DNA from: Mycobacteroides franklinii
GTDB taxonomy: Bacteria > Actinomycetota > Actinomycetes > Mycobacteriales > Mycobacteriaceae
DNA length: 64,000 nt
Assembly (NCBI RefSeq): GCF_002013895.1
Contig: NZ_MAFQ01000011.1
Span: 1 to 64,000, forward strand
Direction of reading: 5' to 3'
Shown: piece after piece, positions 11,063 through 23,740 of the stretch
Layout of the letters: each line of letters opens with the position of its first letter
Numbering within the stretch: position 1 is the stretch's first letter
Position numbers and translations under genes: made by a program
Notes under the pieces: model-generated
Databases searched by the model: none
The model's input: the letters and a program-made list of their open reading frames with translations, nothing else
Told to the model about the DNA's origin: nothing

Positions 11063-11092
11063 AACCGGGGGCTTGGCGCAGAGGTTGCCAGG

Positions 11093-11153
11093 GTGCCCGG
11101 CTGGGAGCGACCAACGCGTTGGCGTCGCATCGTTGTCGCTCCCAGCCGGGCAC
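11093..11153. terminator. 19-bp perfect hairpin between convergent genes
   Basis: The arm 11093-11111 (GTGCCCGGCTGGGAGCGAC) pairs perfectly with 11135-11153 (GTCGCTCCCAGCCGGGCAC). The 23-base loop begins with a smaller palindrome, CAACGCGTTG. It lies between the stop of the methyltransferase and the stop of ileS, so it can serve both strands. There is no U-tract, as is common for mycobacterial hairpin terminators. Confidence 0.75.
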
Positions 11154-11176
11154 AGGAGGCATCAACCGGAGCGGGC

Positions 11177-14100
11177 CTAACCCGCCGCCTTCTTCAAGGA
11201 CACCCGGACCCCGTCACCGAGATCGGTAGCGGGCGTCCGCACATTCTGAGCGGCTTCACCGATTTCCAGTGTGGTGGCCAAGATTTCGCCCGCGATCAGA
11301 TCGCGGTGGCGTTCCGCCCAGGCGCGATGCTCGGCAGGCACGTCGAGGACGACCTCGATGCGGTCCGACACCTCCAGGCCGGTGGACTTGCGTAGGTCCT
11401 GCAGCTCGCGGATGAGATCGCGCGCCCAGCCCTCTGCTTCCAATTCCTCGGTGACGGTGTCATCGAGGATGACCAGTCCCCCGCCTTCGGGAAGCGCTGC
11501 TGTCGAATCCGGCTCAGCGGCAACCAGTTTTGAATCGAACTCGCCTTCCTGCAGGGTGATACCCGCAGCGACAACGGTGCCGTCGCTGCGTTGTTCCCAG
11601 TCGCCGGACTTGACCGCGCGAATGACCGTCTGCACGTCCTTGCCCAACCGCGGGCCTGCGGCGCGTGCGTTGACCGTCAGCTCGAACTTGCCGTAGGCAG
11701 CGATGTCATCGGTCAGCTCAACGGATTTCACATTGAGCTCGTCGGCGATGAGTGCGGTGTACGGCTCCAAACGCTTCGGATCGGGTACCGCCACCGTGAG
11801 CTTGCGCAGTGGCAGCCGAACCCGCAACTTCTTGGCCTTACGCAAGGAAGACCCGGTGGAGGCGACCTTTCTCACCTCGTCCATGGCTGCCACCAGATCC
11901 GGATCAGCGGGCAGTACGGATTCGGGCACCCAATCGGTCAGATGCACCGACCGCTCCCCCGTCAATCCCCGCCAGATGACCTCGGTGGTCAGCGGCAACA
12001 GCGGCGCGGCCAGGCGGCAGATCGTCTCCAGCACGGTGTGCAGGGTGTCGATTGCATCGGCATCCTCATCCCAGAACCGCGATCGCGACCGTCGCACATA
12101 CCAATTGGTGAGGGCGTCGGTGAATTGCCGTAAATGTTCGCAGGCGCCCGAGACATCGCAGTCATCCATGGCCTTGGTCAGGTCATCACGCAGCTGAGCC
12201 AACTTGGCCAGAATGTACTTATCGAGGACCTGCGTCGAATCGGTACGCCAGGTCCCGGGTTTGGGTGCGTACAACTGCAGGAAGCTCCACGCGTTCCACA
12301 GCGGCAGCAGGACCTGCCGTACGCCTTCTCGGATGCCCTGCTCGGTGACGATCAGATTGCCGCCGCGCAGGATGGGCGAGGCCATGAGGAACCAGCGCAT
12401 CGCATCGGATCCGTCACGGTCGAACACCTCGTTGACGTCTGGATAGTTGCGTAGCGACTTGCTCATCTTCTGGCCGTCGTTGCCCAGGACAATGCCATGG
12501 GACACACAGGTTCTGAACGCCGGACGGTCGAAGATCGCGGTCGCCAACACATGCATGACGTAGAACCAGCCACGAGTCTGGCCGATGTACTCCACGATGA
12601 AATCGGCCGGGAAATGATTCTCGAACCACTCGGCGTTCTCGAATGGGTAGTGCACCTGCGCGTAAGGCATTGAACCCGAGTCGAACCAGACGTCGAAGAT
12701 GTCCGGGATGCGGCGCATGACGGACTTGCCGGTCGGGTCATCGGGATTGGGCCGGGTCAGCTCGTCGATGTACGGCCGGTGCAGGTTGGTCGGCCGAACC
12801 CCGAAGTCGCGTTCCAGTTCATCGAGGCTGCCGTAGACGTCGATCCGCGGATACGCCGGATCGTCGGACTTCCACACCGGAATGGGGCTGCCCCAGTAGC
12901 GGTTACGAGAGACCGACCAGTCGCGCGCGCCTTCTAGCCACTTACCGAACTGGCCGTGCTTGACGTGCTCCGGATACCAGGTGATCTGCTCATTGAGCTC
13001 GACCATCCGATCCCGGAACTCCGTCACCTTGATGAACCAGGATGACACCGCCCGGTAGATCAGCGGGTTGCGGCAGCGCCAGCAGTGCGGATACGAGTGG
13101 TCATAGGTCTCATGGCGCAACAGCACCGCGCCATTGGCGGCAGCGGCCCCGGTCCCCTGCTTGAGGTCCTTGATGATCTGCGCATTGGCATCGAATACCT
13201 GTTGCCCCTGGTAGTCGGGCACTGTGGCATCGAATCGGCCCTTGGAGTCCACGGGGGTGACCGGAGTGATCCCCGCCTTGTCGGTGACGTTCTTGTCCTC
13301 TTCACCGTAGGCGGGCGCCATGTGCACAATGCCCGTGCCATCGTCCGTGGTGACGTAGTCGGCGGGCAACACGGTAAAAGCCGTGGGCGCGTTGCCTTCC
13401 TGGAAGTACGGAAACGGCGGAAGGTACCGCAGACCCAGTAGGTCCTCACCGGTATAGGTGTCCAACACGGTGGGCTCCTCGCCCAGTTCCCGCGCGTACG
13501 CGCCAACCCGTGCCTGCGCCAACACGTAACGGTCCGTAGTGCCATCACGACCCTCGGTCGCCACGACCACGTAGGTCACCTCGGGGTTCACCGCGACCGC
13601 CAAGTTGGATGGCAGCGTCCAGGGCGTTGTGGTCCAAATCAGCAGCCGCGCCCCGTCGAGGGGGGCCCACCGTGTGCCCTCGTTGCCGGCAATCCGGTAG
13701 CCGACGGTGACGGCGGGATCCTGACGACTCTGGTACACATCGTCGTCCATGCGCAGTTCGTGGTTGGACAGCGGCGTCTCATCGCGCCAGCAGTACGGCA
13801 ACACGCGGTAGCCCTCGTAGGCCAAGCCCTTGTCCCACAACTGTTTGAACGCCCAGATGACCGATTCCATGAAGGTCGGGTCCAGCGTCTTGTAATCATT
13901 GTCGAAGTCCACCCAGCGCGCCTGCCGAGTCACATACTCGCGCCATTCCTTGGTGTAGCGCAGCACCGATTCGCGGCAGGCCTCGTTGAACTCGGCGATA
14001 CCCATCGAATCGATCTGGGACTTGTCGGTGATGCCCAGTTGTCGTTCGACTTCCAGTTCGGCGGGCAAACCATGTGTGTCCCAACCGAATCGGCGATCCA

Positions 14101-14395
14101 CCTGATATCCGCGCATGGTCTGGTAGCGCGGGACGATGTCTTTGACGTAGCCGGTGAGCAGGTGCCCGTAATGTGGCAGCCCGTTGGCGAACGGCGGCCC
14201 GTCGTAGAAGACGTATTCCAGGGATCCGTCCCGGTTCTCGATGCTGGCGCGGAACGTGTCGTCCTCGTCCCAGTAGCGCAACACCTGCTTTTCCAGCTCG
14301 GGAAGATTCGGCGATCCGCTGCGCTGATCAGCGCCTAGCTCGGTCCGCGGGTACGCGTCTGTGGATGAGCCGCTTGCGCGAAGACCATCAGACAT
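11177..14395 (-). CDS. ileS: Isoleucyl-tRNA synthetase
   Basis: A class I synthetase of 1072 residues that charges tRNA-Ile. The HIGH-like motif is [12 protein letters not shown] (about residues 67-78) and the KMSKS motif is in [12 protein letters not shown] (about residue 640). The CP1 editing domain lies between them, and the long C-terminal tRNA-binding region is of the type found in eukaryotes and actinobacteria. I chose the ATG at 14395 (MSDGLRASG) because it is preceded by GGGAG at 14410-14406. An in-frame GTG upstream lies inside the regulatory hairpin. Expression should be set by the T-box leader directly upstream. Confidence 0.96.
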   Translation of the reverse strand: MSDGLRASGSSTDAYPRTELGADQRSGSPNLPELEKQVLRYWDEDDTFRASIENRDGSLEYVFYDGPPFANGLPHYGHLLTGYVKDIVPRYQTMRGYQVDRRFGWDTHGLPAELEVERQLGITDKSQIDSMGIAEFNEACRESVLRYTKEWREYVTRQARWVDFDNDYKTLDPTFMESVIWAFKQLWDKGLAYEGYRVLPYCWRDETPLSNHELRMDDDVYQSRQDPAVTVGYRIAGNEGTRWAPLDGARLLIWTTTPWTLPSNLAVAVNPEVTYVVVATEGRDGTTDRYVLAQARVGAYARELGEEPTVLDTYTGEDLLGLRYLPPFPYFQEGNAPTAFTVLPADYVTTDDGTGIVHMAPAYGEEDKNVTDKAGITPVTPVDSKGRFDATVPDYQGQQVFDANAQIIKDLKQGTGAAAANGAVLLRHETYDHSYPHCWRCRNPLIYRAVSSWFIKVTEFRDRMVELNEQITWYPEHVKHGQFGKWLEGARDWSVSRNRYWGSPIPVWKSDDPAYPRIDVYGSLDELERDFGVRPTNLHRPYIDELTRPNPDDPTGKSVMRRIPDIFDVWFDSGSMPYAQVHYPFENAEWFENHFPADFIVEYIGQTRGWFYVMHVLATAIFDRPAFRTCVSHGIVLGNDGQKMSKSLRNYPDVNEVFDRDGSDAMRWFLMASPILRGGNLIVTEQGIREGVRQVLLPLWNAWSFLQLYAPKPGTWRTDSTQVLDKYILAKLAQLRDDLTKAMDDCDVSGACEHLRQFTDALTNWYVRRSRSRFWDEDADAIDTLHTVLETICRLAAPLLPLTTEVIWRGLTGERSVHLTDWVPESVLPADPDLVAAMDEVRKVASTGSSLRKAKKLRVRLPLRKLTVAVPDPKRLEPYTALIADELNVKSVELTDDIAAYGKFELTVNARAAGPRLGKDVQTVIRAVKSGDWEQRSDGTVVAAGITLQEGEFDSKLVAAEPDSTAALPEGGGLVILDDTVTEELEAEGWARDLIRELQDLRKSTGLEVSDRIEVVLDVPAEHRAWAERHRDLIAGEILATTLEIGEAAQNVRTPATDLGDGVRVSLKKAAG

Positions 14396-14402
14396 ATCGG
14401 TA

Positions 14403-14604
14403 CATCTCCCTGTGCTCGCTGGCACGGGGACGATGGGACGCCGTCGGCGTACCTCCGCGGTACCACCCCGCTTGCCCCGACCTGCGCGGGGCCTCTCGCA
14501 ACGGCTGTGACGGGCCTACCCGTCCGGTTCTACTGGGTTATCCGCGCTCGGCGCGGAACTTTTCTTCCGGAGACTCCCCGGTGATGGCCGGATCGGTGTC
14601 TGTG
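14403..14604 (-). ncRNA. ileS T-box riboswitch, translational type
   Basis: The minus-strand leader carries the T-box bulge sequence GGTGGTACCGCGG (14467-14455), whose TGGT part pairs with the acceptor end of uncharged tRNA. A candidate isoleucine specifier ATC, followed by A, lies at 14585-14583 in a short Stem I region (CATCACCGGGGAGTCTCCGG), matching the ultrashort actinobacterial ileS T-boxes I remember. The 3' part can fold into a ribosome-site sequestering hairpin: CATC-TCCC-GTGC (14435-14422) against GCAC-GGGA-GATG (14415-14403), which buries the GGGAG ribosome site. The competing antisequestrator would pair GGG before the T-box with CCC at 14437-14435. This points to control of translation rather than termination. 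Confidence 0.92.
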
Positions 14605-14610
14605 ACGGCA

Positions 14611-14639
14611 ATTCTATTCGGGTGCGCTGATATGGACAA
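14611..14639 (-). promoter_or_regulatory. Sigma-A type promoter for the ileS T-box leader
   Basis: TTGTCC (14639-14634) and TAGAAT (14616-14611) are separated by 17 bases on the minus strand. This places the RNA start near 14604, immediately before the T-box. The promoter overlaps the last codons of the upstream MFS gene. Confidence 0.6.
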
Positions 14640-15870
14640 ACCGGTTTCGAAGCATCATCACGGCGGCCAAGACCAGGGCCATTGCCAACAGCGCGCCCAC
14701 GAAGAGCACCGTGAGCCCCCACCCACCAGCCTGGTACGCCAGTCCACCCGCCGCGCCTGCCACCGAGCTGCCCAGGTAGTAGCTGAACAAGTACAGGGCC
14801 GACGCCTCGGCCCGGTCACGCTGCGCAACGGCGCCAACCCATCCACTCGCGACGGTATGGGCGGCGAAGAAGCCGGCGGTGAACACACCCACGCCGATGA
14901 TCACGGTGACCAGTGAATCCGGGATGGTCAGCGCGAGCCCGACGGCAGTGATGACGACCGCGCAAATGAGGACCAGTCCCCGGCCACGGCGGTCCGCCAG
15001 CCGACCGGCCACCGCCGACGACGCGGTTCCGGCCAGGTAGAGCAGGAAGAGCAGCCCGGCTATGGCCGTCGGTAACCCGAAGGGCGGCGCGACGAGGCGA
15101 TAGCCCAGGTAGTTGTACACGGTGACGAACCCACCCATGAGCACGAATGCCAGTCCGAACATGATGAGCAGGACCGGGTTTCGCAGGTGTACGCCGAGGA
15201 TCCGCATCGTGGTGCCGACCCTGACCTTTTTCGGCACGAAGAACTGCGACTTCGGAAGCAGCACCGCGAACAGCACAGTGCACACCAAAGTCATTGCACC
15301 GCTGCCCAGTAATGCGATCCGCCAGTTGCTCACATCGAGCACCGAGGACGCCACCAGCCGTCCGGCGAGCCCACCCACCGTCGTGCCCGCGATGTATCTG
15401 CCCATCGCCGAGCCGAGCGATCCAGGGTGGACCTCCTCGGCCAGGAATGCCATCGCCACTGCCGGAATTCCGGCCAGGGCAACACCTTCGGCCGCGCGGC
15501 CGATCAGCAGCACCGCGAAAGTGGGGCTGGCCGGAAGCAGCAGCCCGATGATGGTGGTGGCGATAGCCGAAACCAGCATGACGCGGGTGCGGCCGAACCG
15601 CTCCGAGAGCGCGCTGGCCGGAATGATGGACAGCGCGAGCATTCCGGTGGTCACCGAGACCGTCAAGGCAGCGGCCGCGGGGCTGACCCCCATGTCCGCG
15701 GAGAGCGCCGGCAGCACTGCCTGCGTTCCGTAGAGCGCCGCGAACGTCGCAAGCCCCGCGGCGAAGAGCGCACCGGTCAGACGGCGATATCCGGCAGTGC
15801 CCGTCTGGTGCGGCACCGGGTCTGCGCCGCAGATCGCCGGAGTGCCCTGGGTAATCGGAGCCATCGCCAT
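14614..15870 (-). CDS. MFS transporter (12-TM drug/metabolite exporter type)
   Basis: A protein of about 418 residues with twelve hydrophobic helices. The loop 2-3 motif ALSERFGRTRVMLV and the central cytosolic loop place it in the major facilitator superfamily, near the YnfM/inner-membrane proton-antiporter group. The frame is open further upstream, but the ATG at 15870 or 15864 gives the usual short N-terminus; neither has a strong ribosome site. It is divergent from a LysR-type regulator, 91 bases away, which is the typical arrangement of a locally regulated exporter. It has no counterpart I remember at this place in M. tuberculosis, so it may be a lineage-specific insertion. Confidence 0.85.
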   Translation of the reverse strand: MAMAPITQGTPAICGADPVPHQTGTAGYRRLTGALFAAGLATFAALYGTQAVLPALSADMGVSPAAAALTVSVTTGMLALSIIPASALSERFGRTRVMLVSAIATTIIGLLLPASPTFAVLLIGRAAEGVALAGIPAVAMAFLAEEVHPGSLGSAMGRYIAGTTVGGLAGRLVASSVLDVSNWRIALLGSGAMTLVCTVLFAVLLPKSQFFVPKKVRVGTTMRILGVHLRNPVLLIMFGLAFVLMGGFVTVYNYLGYRLVAPPFGLPTAIAGLLFLLYLAGTASSAVAGRLADRRGRGLVLICAVVITAVGLALTIPDSLVTVIIGVGVFTAGFFAAHTVASGWVGAVAQRDRAEASALYLFSYYLGSSVAGAAGGLAYQAGGWGLTVLFVGALLAMALVLAAVMMLRNRFVHISAPE

Positions 15871-15900
15871 GGGTCTCAATGTTGCTCCGAACCCTGCATA

Positions 15901-15932
15901 TTGCGGAAATGAGCAATTTATCGCTTTATAAT
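15901..15932 (+). promoter_or_regulatory. Candidate LysR operator and -10 box
   Basis: The AT-rich spacer between the MFS and LysR genes contains an inverted repeat TTGC-N8-GCAA (15901-15916) and a perfect TATAAT hexamer (15927-15932) oriented toward the LysR gene. The repeat is a plausible binding site for the divergent regulator, although its spacing is not the textbook T-N11-A. No good -35 box stands at the right distance. Confidence 0.45.
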
Positions 15933-15961
15933 TCATAAAAGACATAAATGGAGGTGACGGC

Positions 15962-16834
15962 ATGGCAGACGGAGACTACGAGTGGTACATCACACTCGCC
16001 GAGCTACAAAACGTCACCACCGCCGCCCACCAGCTCCAGATCGCACAACCGACGCTCACCCGAATGCTGGCCCGTCTGGAACACCGCCTCAACGTGCAGC
16101 TCTTCGACCGACACGGCAAGCGGATCACCTTGAATCCGTTTGGGCGGATCTTCTATCAGCACGCCCGGCGCGCCCAAATGGAGCTGGACTCCGCGCGCCG
16201 CACCATCGACGACCTCGCGAACCCCGCAGAGGGTGAGATCCGCCTCGGGTTCCTGCACACCTTCGGCCCCACGCTGGTCGCTGGGTTGATCGCGGGATTC
16301 GCGGCGACGTCACCGCATGTGCGGTTCGTACTGGAGCAGGGCGCCGCGGGCAGCCTCGATGATCTCGTCGCGAACGGCGATCTTGACGTCGCGATCGTCT
16401 CTCCTCGCCCTCGTCGCGCAAATCTTGGGTGGCGCAACCTCTTCCGGCAGCGTCTCGGTGTCGCCGTACCCACCGATCATCGTCTGGCGCAGGCCGAAGA
16501 CGTGTCCATGGCCGATCTTGCCGACGAACCGTTTGTCGCGATGCCTCCGGGATTCGGTATGCGCCGCCTACTCGAAGAGCTCTGCGCCGCTGTGCAATTC
16601 CAGCCACGCATCGTGCTCGAATCAAGCAATTTGACGACGGTCGCGGGCCTGGTGGCGGCGGGCCTGGGCATCACCGTGCTCCCTGTCGATGCCACCACGT
16701 ACCCGTCGGACCTGCAGATGTTGCGTCTCGTCGATGCCGACGCGCACCGGGATGTCGGCATCATCTGGAGCTCCGGGCAGCCGCTGTCACGGCCCGTCCG
16801 AGATTTCATATCCCACGCCGTTGCGTCCACGTAG
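15962..16834 (+). CDS. LysR-family transcriptional regulator
   Basis: A 290-residue protein with the N-terminal LysR HTH (AELQNVTTAAHQLQIAQPTL, then MLARLEHRLNVQLFDRHGK) and a C-terminal periplasmic-binding-like effector domain (about residues 90-290; EIRLGFLHTFGPTLV ... LGITVLPV). The ATG at 15962 has a strong ribosome site (GGAGG at 15950-15954). It probably controls itself and the divergent MFS exporter. The effector is unknown. Confidence 0.92.
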   Translation: MADGDYEWYITLAELQNVTTAAHQLQIAQPTLTRMLARLEHRLNVQLFDRHGKRITLNPFGRIFYQHARRAQMELDSARRTIDDLANPAEGEIRLGFLHTFGPTLVAGLIAGFAATSPHVRFVLEQGAAGSLDDLVANGDLDVAIVSPRPRRANLGWRNLFRQRLGVAVPTDHRLAQAEDVSMADLADEPFVAMPPGFGMRRLLEELCAAVQFQPRIVLESSNLTTVAGLVAAGLGITVLPVDATTYPSDLQMLRLVDADAHRDVGIIWSSGQPLSRPVRDFISHAVAST

Positions 16835-16849
16835 GCAACAATCATCTGC

Positions 16850-17899
16850 ATGTCTGCCGAGGTGCCGCCCGAGAATGGGATAGCCCATGCCATCGGGCAG
16901 ATCGACACCGCCGCCGATGAATCGGCGTTCCACGCGGCGGTGGGGGCGGCCCGGACGGTGATAGCGCGCGAGGCCAGGGCACGCACCCCTGAGGCGGCAC
17001 TTGCCGCCGCATGGTCGGAGGCATTGCGGCACAGCGTCCGGACGGCGGCACAACTACTCACCGATGAGGTGAACCCGGGCTGGACCTGGTTCGTTTCGGG
17101 AAGTGTGGCCCGCGGCGAGGCCGCACCTGGTTCCGATATCGAAACCCTGCTCGCCGTTGACGACGAGGTCGACGGCGACGGGAAAGCTCGCCTCATGGAA
17201 CTGGCGGCCCAGGTCCACGCGATGCTCGAACGCGCCGGCATCGGCAGCGATTCCAACGGGGTCCTGGCAAGTCGTGGCCGATTCTGTCGCCGAACCACCA
17301 ACTGGTACGAGGGAATCGAACGCTGGTGCGCCAATCCGCCGGAAGACCGGGGAGTCGTCATGACGGGGTTGCTGGCCGATTCTCAAGGAGTGGGAACAGG
17401 GGCGTTGTTACCTGACAACGCCCTTCGCCACGAGAACGCCCGCTGCGCACAGCGCCACTACCCCATCCGGCTGGCCATGTTGCAGGACGCGGTGGCGGTG
17501 CGCGCCGGATTCCCTTCGCGATTAAGGATATTCGCCACACAATCCGACACCGTGGATCTCAAGGTCGCCGCGATCGACCCGGTGGTCAAGATCGCGCGCT
17601 GGGCTGCGTTGTCGGCCGGTTCGGACGCGCTCGCCACACCGGCTCGGCTGGATGCGGCGGCAGCAGCCGACGTTCTGGATCCGGATGACGCCTCGACGCT
17701 GCACGATTGTTTCGACTGGCTACTGCGATTTCGGTGGCGCTCTGGTGCGGCGTCATTACACGGACAGCAGACGTCCGACACTGTCTCGCTGTCTGCCCTG
17801 GCCCCGCAGGAACGTGCGGTGTTGCGGGGTATCGCGCGCGAGATCGCCGGCATCAGGCGCAAACTCATCTACCTGTCGTCGACATCCTCATTCCGATAG
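16850..17899 (+). CDS. DUF294-type nucleotidyltransferase-like protein
   Basis: A 349-residue protein whose middle carries a polymerase-beta/GlnD-type nucleotidyltransferase signature: FVSGSVARGEAAPGSDIE (about 82-99), with GS, the R..E pair and the D.E acidic residues. The C-terminal half fits the partner helical domain usually found with it (DUF294 C-terminal). The CBS and cyclic-nucleotide domains seen at the N-terminus of many family members are absent, replaced by about 75 helical residues. It is convergent with and overlaps by 12 bases a DnaQ-like exonuclease. Such nucleotidyltransferase/DnaQ pairs recur in bacteria, but their joint role is unknown. Confidence 0.75.
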   Translation: MSAEVPPENGIAHAIGQIDTAADESAFHAAVGAARTVIAREARARTPEAALAAAWSEALRHSVRTAAQLLTDEVNPGWTWFVSGSVARGEAAPGSDIETLLAVDDEVDGDGKARLMELAAQVHAMLERAGIGSDSNGVLASRGRFCRRTTNWYEGIERWCANPPEDRGVVMTGLLADSQGVGTGALLPDNALRHENARCAQRHYPIRLAMLQDAVAVRAGFPSRLRIFATQSDTVDLKVAAIDPVVKIARWAALSAGSDALATPARLDAAAAADVLDPDDASTLHDCFDWLLRFRWRSGAASLHGQQTSDTVSLSALAPQERAVLRGIAREIAGIRRKLIYLSSTSSFR

Positions 17900-18436
17900 G
17901 CGGTCGTACCACCGCATCGCCCACTGAGCATCTCCCAGGGCCGTATGCCGCTGGCCGGCACTCGGGGTTTTCACACCGAATTGCAATGAGAGATTGGAAT
18001 AGTCGGCATCCGGTATCAACCCGCGTTCCCGGATCCGTGCCGCGGTGGCAGTGACGACATCGACGAGCTCCGGATTCCATGCCGGACTGACGCCATGGGA
18101 CAGAAACATCTGGGTCAAACACTCGGTATCGAACGTTGGGATCACCCCGACAATGGTGGCCCCGGATGTCCATTCCTCGATGAGTGAAACAGCCTCGACG
18201 GCACGGAAAACACGTGGGAATTGCAATGGCCTCAGGCGAACCTGCGGATGACGCTTGTGAAAGCCGCTGATTTCCAGCCCCGCCGGATCGGCCGAATCCA
18301 GATCCAGGTCTTGGACGTCGATACACAGGTGCAGTTGCCGCTGCCCCTCATCGGTCCGCCGGATGATCGCGATTTCCCACGGCTGGCGCTCGCGATGAAG
18401 CCCGGTGGTCTCGGTATCGAGAAAAACCAGCGCCAT
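17888..18436 (-). CDS. DnaQ-like DEDDh 3'-5' exonuclease
   Basis: A 182-residue RNase T/DnaQ-fold protein. Exo I is FLDTETTG with Asp7 and Glu9, exo II contains PTFDTECL, and exo III ends with HTALGDA, giving the DEDDh catalytic set. It consists of the exonuclease core only, with no helicase, UvrC or BRCT domain. Dedicated proofreading is unlikely since mycobacterial DnaE1 proofreads with its PHP domain. A repair or RNA-trimming role is more likely, but this is inference. Its 3' end meets the convergent nucleotidyltransferase gene. Confidence 0.85.
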   Translation of the reverse strand: MALVFLDTETTGLHRERQPWEIAIIRRTDEGQRQLHLCIDVQDLDLDSADPAGLEISGFHKRHPQVRLRPLQFPRVFRAVEAVSLIEEWTSGATIVGVIPTFDTECLTQMFLSHGVSPAWNPELVDVVTATAARIRERGLIPDADYSNLSLQFGVKTPSAGQRHTALGDAQWAMRWYDRLSE

Positions 18437-18468
18437 GAAGACATCCTCTCGCGCCCGACACCTTACCT

Positions 18469-18486
18469 ACCCACATACCGGTGGGT
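18469..18486. terminator. Small hairpin downstream of meaB
   Basis: ACCCAC (18469-18474) and GTGGGT (18481-18486) pair around a 6-base loop in the 76-base gap between the meaB stop and the exonuclease start. There is no U-tract. It could end the mutA-mutB-meaB message. Confidence 0.35.
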
Positions 18487-18512
18487 GTGCATACGCAACC
18501 TGGCGTTCGGGC

Positions 18513-19492
18513 CTATCGGCTGAGGTCGAGTAGCCGCTCGGCAGCCAGCGCCGGAGTCAGGGTGCCCTCGCGCACCTGCTGCTCGATATCCGCCCGCGAC
18601 GCCTTCACATCGGGTGCGTTGAGCACCCGATCCAGGACGGCATCGCGCACCATCGCCCACATCCAGTCCACTTGCTGACGGCGGCGCTTGGCCTCAAACT
18701 CCCCCGCCTCGGTCAGCACCGCGCGATGCTTCAGCACCGTGCCCCACATCTCGGAGACCCCGCTGTTCTCCAACGCACTCATGGTGAGAACCGGTGGGCG
18801 CCATAGGGTGTCGTGCGGGTAGATCAGGCGCAGCGCACCCGACAACTCTCGCGCCGCCTTCTGCGCCTCGATGGCATGCGCACCATCGGCCTTGTTCACC
18901 ACCACGATGTCGGCGAGCTCAAGCACACCCTTCTTGATGCCCTGCAGCTGATCTCCGGTGCGCGCCAGCGTCAAGAAGACAAAGGTGTCGACCATGTTCG
19001 CGACGGTGACCTCTGACTGCCCCACTCCGACGGTCTCGATCAGGATGACGTCGAACCCGGCCGATTCCAGCAGCACCACCGTCTCCCGGGTCGCCCTGGC
19101 CACCCCGCCCAACGTGCCCGACGTCGGCGATGGCCGGATGTACGCGTCGGGATGTACCGAGAGCCGGCCCATTCGCGTCTTGTCGCCCAGGATCGATCCG
19201 CCGGTGCGCGTCGATGAGGGGTCCACCGCCAGCACGGCCACCCGATGCCCCTGCTCGATGAGATACATCCCGAGTGCCTCGATGGTGGTCGACTTGCCCA
19301 CCCCAGGCACGCCGGTGATCCCCACGCGCAGCGCGTTTCCGCCCTCGGGCGACAGTTCCAGCAGCAACTGCTGGGCCTGCGCTCGGTGGTCTTGGCGCGT
19401 CGACTCGACCAGCGTGATCGCTCGGGCGAGCGCCGAACGATCCCCCGATCGAATCAGAGCCGCCGAATCATCAGATGACTGTTTTTCCGGCA

Positions 19493-19493
<1 letters not shown>
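18513..19493 (-). CDS. meaB: MeaB-type GTPase, methylmalonyl-CoA mutase chaperone
   Basis: A 326-residue G3E-family GTPase (ArgK/MeaB). Walker A is GVPGVGKST (61-69), the Mg2+/switch region includes DPSSTRTGGSILGD, and NKADG is the base-specificity motif. MeaB guards adenosylcobalamin loading and protects methylmalonyl-CoA mutase from inactivation. The ATG lies one base inside the mutB stop, giving tight coupling. In M. tuberculosis a MazEF toxin-antitoxin pair (Rv1494-Rv1495) separates the two genes; here there is no gap. Confidence 0.95.
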
Positions 19494-21772
<2,279 letters not shown>

Positions 21773-21773
21773 G

Positions 21774-23597
21774 TCACGCCCCCAACTTGGTCAGCATGGC
21801 CGAAAGCGTTTCGACTGCATTGATTTTCATGGTCAGGTAGCCGTCGGGCCGTGAAGCCTCCGCGACCTCGGCAACGGCCTTCTCCGGCCCGGCGAGGTAG
21901 ATATCGGTGACGCCTGCCGCCCGAGCCGCGTCCACGACGGCACCCACTTCGGCGGCGTACCGGGCATCGGTGCCGCAGATCACGGCGATGCGTGCCCCCG
22001 CATCCGCCACCGCGCCGGCGACGGTGCCGGCATCCAGCACACCGGGATTGACGGTCTCGATACCGCCGGAGGCCAACAGGTTCGAGGCGAAGGTGGTGCG
22101 CACATTGTGCTCGGACAGCGGGCCCAATGGAAGGAGCAATGCTGCCGGACGCGCACCCGAGGAAGCCAAGTAGGCGTCCGAGCGGTCCCGTAGCGCCTCG
22201 AAATCGGCGGCGTACCGGTAGCCCGTGCTGGGATGCGGCGGCAGCGGCTCCTCCCCCAAGTTCGGGAACTCGTTCACCCCCGTCACCGAGGTGCGCCGAT
22301 GGGCGATGTCATCGGCGCGCGAGGCACGGGTCGCGGCAACGCGTTCCCGGATCAGCGCGCCGGCGGATTCGAATCCACCCGCGCCCTCGATCTCCGTGAA
22401 CAGAGACCACGCTTGCTGCGCAAGGGTTTCCGTCAGGTCCTCGATGAACCATGAGCCGCCGCCGGGATCGAGCACCCGCCCCACATGCGACTCCTCGATG
22501 AGCAGCAGCTGCGTGTTGCGTGCGATACGGGCAGAGAACGCAGGCGACACCGAACTCAGACCGCCGGGAATCGCGTCATCGAACTGGCGAACCCGAACGC
22601 TGTCCGCGCCACCGACTCCGGCGCCGAAGGCAGCCAAGGTGGTACGTAGCATGTTCACCCACGGATCACGCTGAGCCATCATCGGTTCGGAGGTCACCGC
22701 GTGCACCACGGCGCCACCAGCATCCGGCACGCCCGCCACCTCGGCCACCCGTGCCCACAGCACCCGCGCGGCCCGGAACTTGGCGATGGACAGGAACTGA
22801 TCATCGGTTGCGGCGAATCGGAAGCTGATCTGCTGCAGCGCTTCCGCCACGCTCAGGCCCGCGTTCTGCAACACCCGCAGATACGCGACTCCGGCGGCCA
22901 CCGCCACCCCGAGTTCCTGGCTGTCACTGGCACCCAAATCGTGCGCAACCGTACCGTCGACGGTAATGGCGCGGATCCGCTCGGTGCGCGCCATCGCCTG
23001 CCGTGCCAACGCAACAGCCTCGTCAACCGAAACGCCGGCGCGGTCGGCGAAGGCATCACCCAGCGGGTCGGCACCGAGGTCGACCACAACCCCGGCGGCG
23101 TTTCCTTCATAGTCATCAAGGGTCGCCAGAATGGCCGCGGCCACCGCGGTCAGCTCGGCGCCGGCCTCCACCTGGATGGGCGCCAAGTCCAAGTAGACAC
23201 CCTGCAGGGCCCGTTCCACCGCCGCCGGCTGCACGCCGGCCAGCACGATGGCGCTGGTCCCCTGCCCCAGCGCGTCCAGGATGCTCTCATTCACCAGCGC
23301 GGCGTCGGCCGCGCCGCCGAACACCTCCGCCACCTTCCACCCGCTGTTCACGTCGCGGCGCGGATCTCCACCACGTACGAACGGCCACTGCCCGGGCAGC
23401 GAGGGTTCGGGAAGCTCATCGAGTGCCGTGTACAACGGGCGAATCGCGATCCCGTCGTATGTGGGCGAGTCGAGCAGGCGCTCCGGGGCAGCGGGCAGAT
23501 CCTCGACCGCCTTGCGGGAGGACTTCGCCAGCACGCCGGCTACACCCTGCTGCCATCGCGCGAAGTCACGCCGAATTTCGGGTACCTCAACAGTCAC
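21774..23597 (-). CDS. mutA: Methylmalonyl-CoA mutase small subunit
   Basis: A 607-residue structural subunit homologous to MutB. It keeps the barrel segment [16 protein letters not shown] but lacks the DxHxxG cobalt ligand in its degenerate C-terminal domain, as expected of a non-catalytic partner. It forms a heterodimer with MutB. The GTG start at 23597 ([12 protein letters not shown]) fits the family; no strong ribosome site is visible. It is first in the mutA-mutB-meaB unit and divergent from the TVP38-type gene. Confidence 0.95.
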   Translation of the reverse strand: MTVEVPEIRRDFARWQQGVAGVLAKSSRKAVEDLPAAPERLLDSPTYDGIAIRPLYTALDELPEPSLPGQWPFVRGGDPRRDVNSGWKVAEVFGGAADAALVNESILDALGQGTSAIVLAGVQPAAVERALQGVYLDLAPIQVEAGAELTAVAAAILATLDDYEGNAAGVVVDLGADPLGDAFADRAGVSVDEAVALARQAMARTERIRAITVDGTVAHDLGASDSQELGVAVAAGVAYLRVLQNAGLSVAEALQQISFRFAATDDQFLSIAKFRAARVLWARVAEVAGVPDAGGAVVHAVTSEPMMAQRDPWVNMLRTTLAAFGAGVGGADSVRVRQFDDAIPGGLSSVSPAFSARIARNTQLLLIEESHVGRVLDPGGGSWFIEDLTETLAQQAWSLFTEIEGAGGFESAGALIRERVAATRASRADDIAHRRTSVTGVNEFPNLGEEPLPPHPSTGYRYAADFEALRDRSDAYLASSGARPAALLLPLGPLSEHNVRTTFASNLLASGGIETVNPGVLDAGTVAGAVADAGARIAVICGTDARYAAEVGAVVDAARAAGVTDIYLAGPEKAVAEVAEASRPDGYLTMKINAVETLSAMLTKLGA

Positions 23598-23740
23598 AGA
23601 ACTGCTCCCAGCTGCTCGTCATCGAGCGACACATATGGCACTCCATGCCGAAATGCCTATCACACTTACTCATCAGGCTAAATGACGCCGTCTACTACTG
23701 CCCAGTACGGGGGCGGCGCCACCGCGGCCTCCGCGTCCTG

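Noticed and set aside
23598-23740. Possible cobalamin riboswitch before mutA
   Set aside because: No B12-box-like sequence was found in the divergent spacer or its reverse complement.
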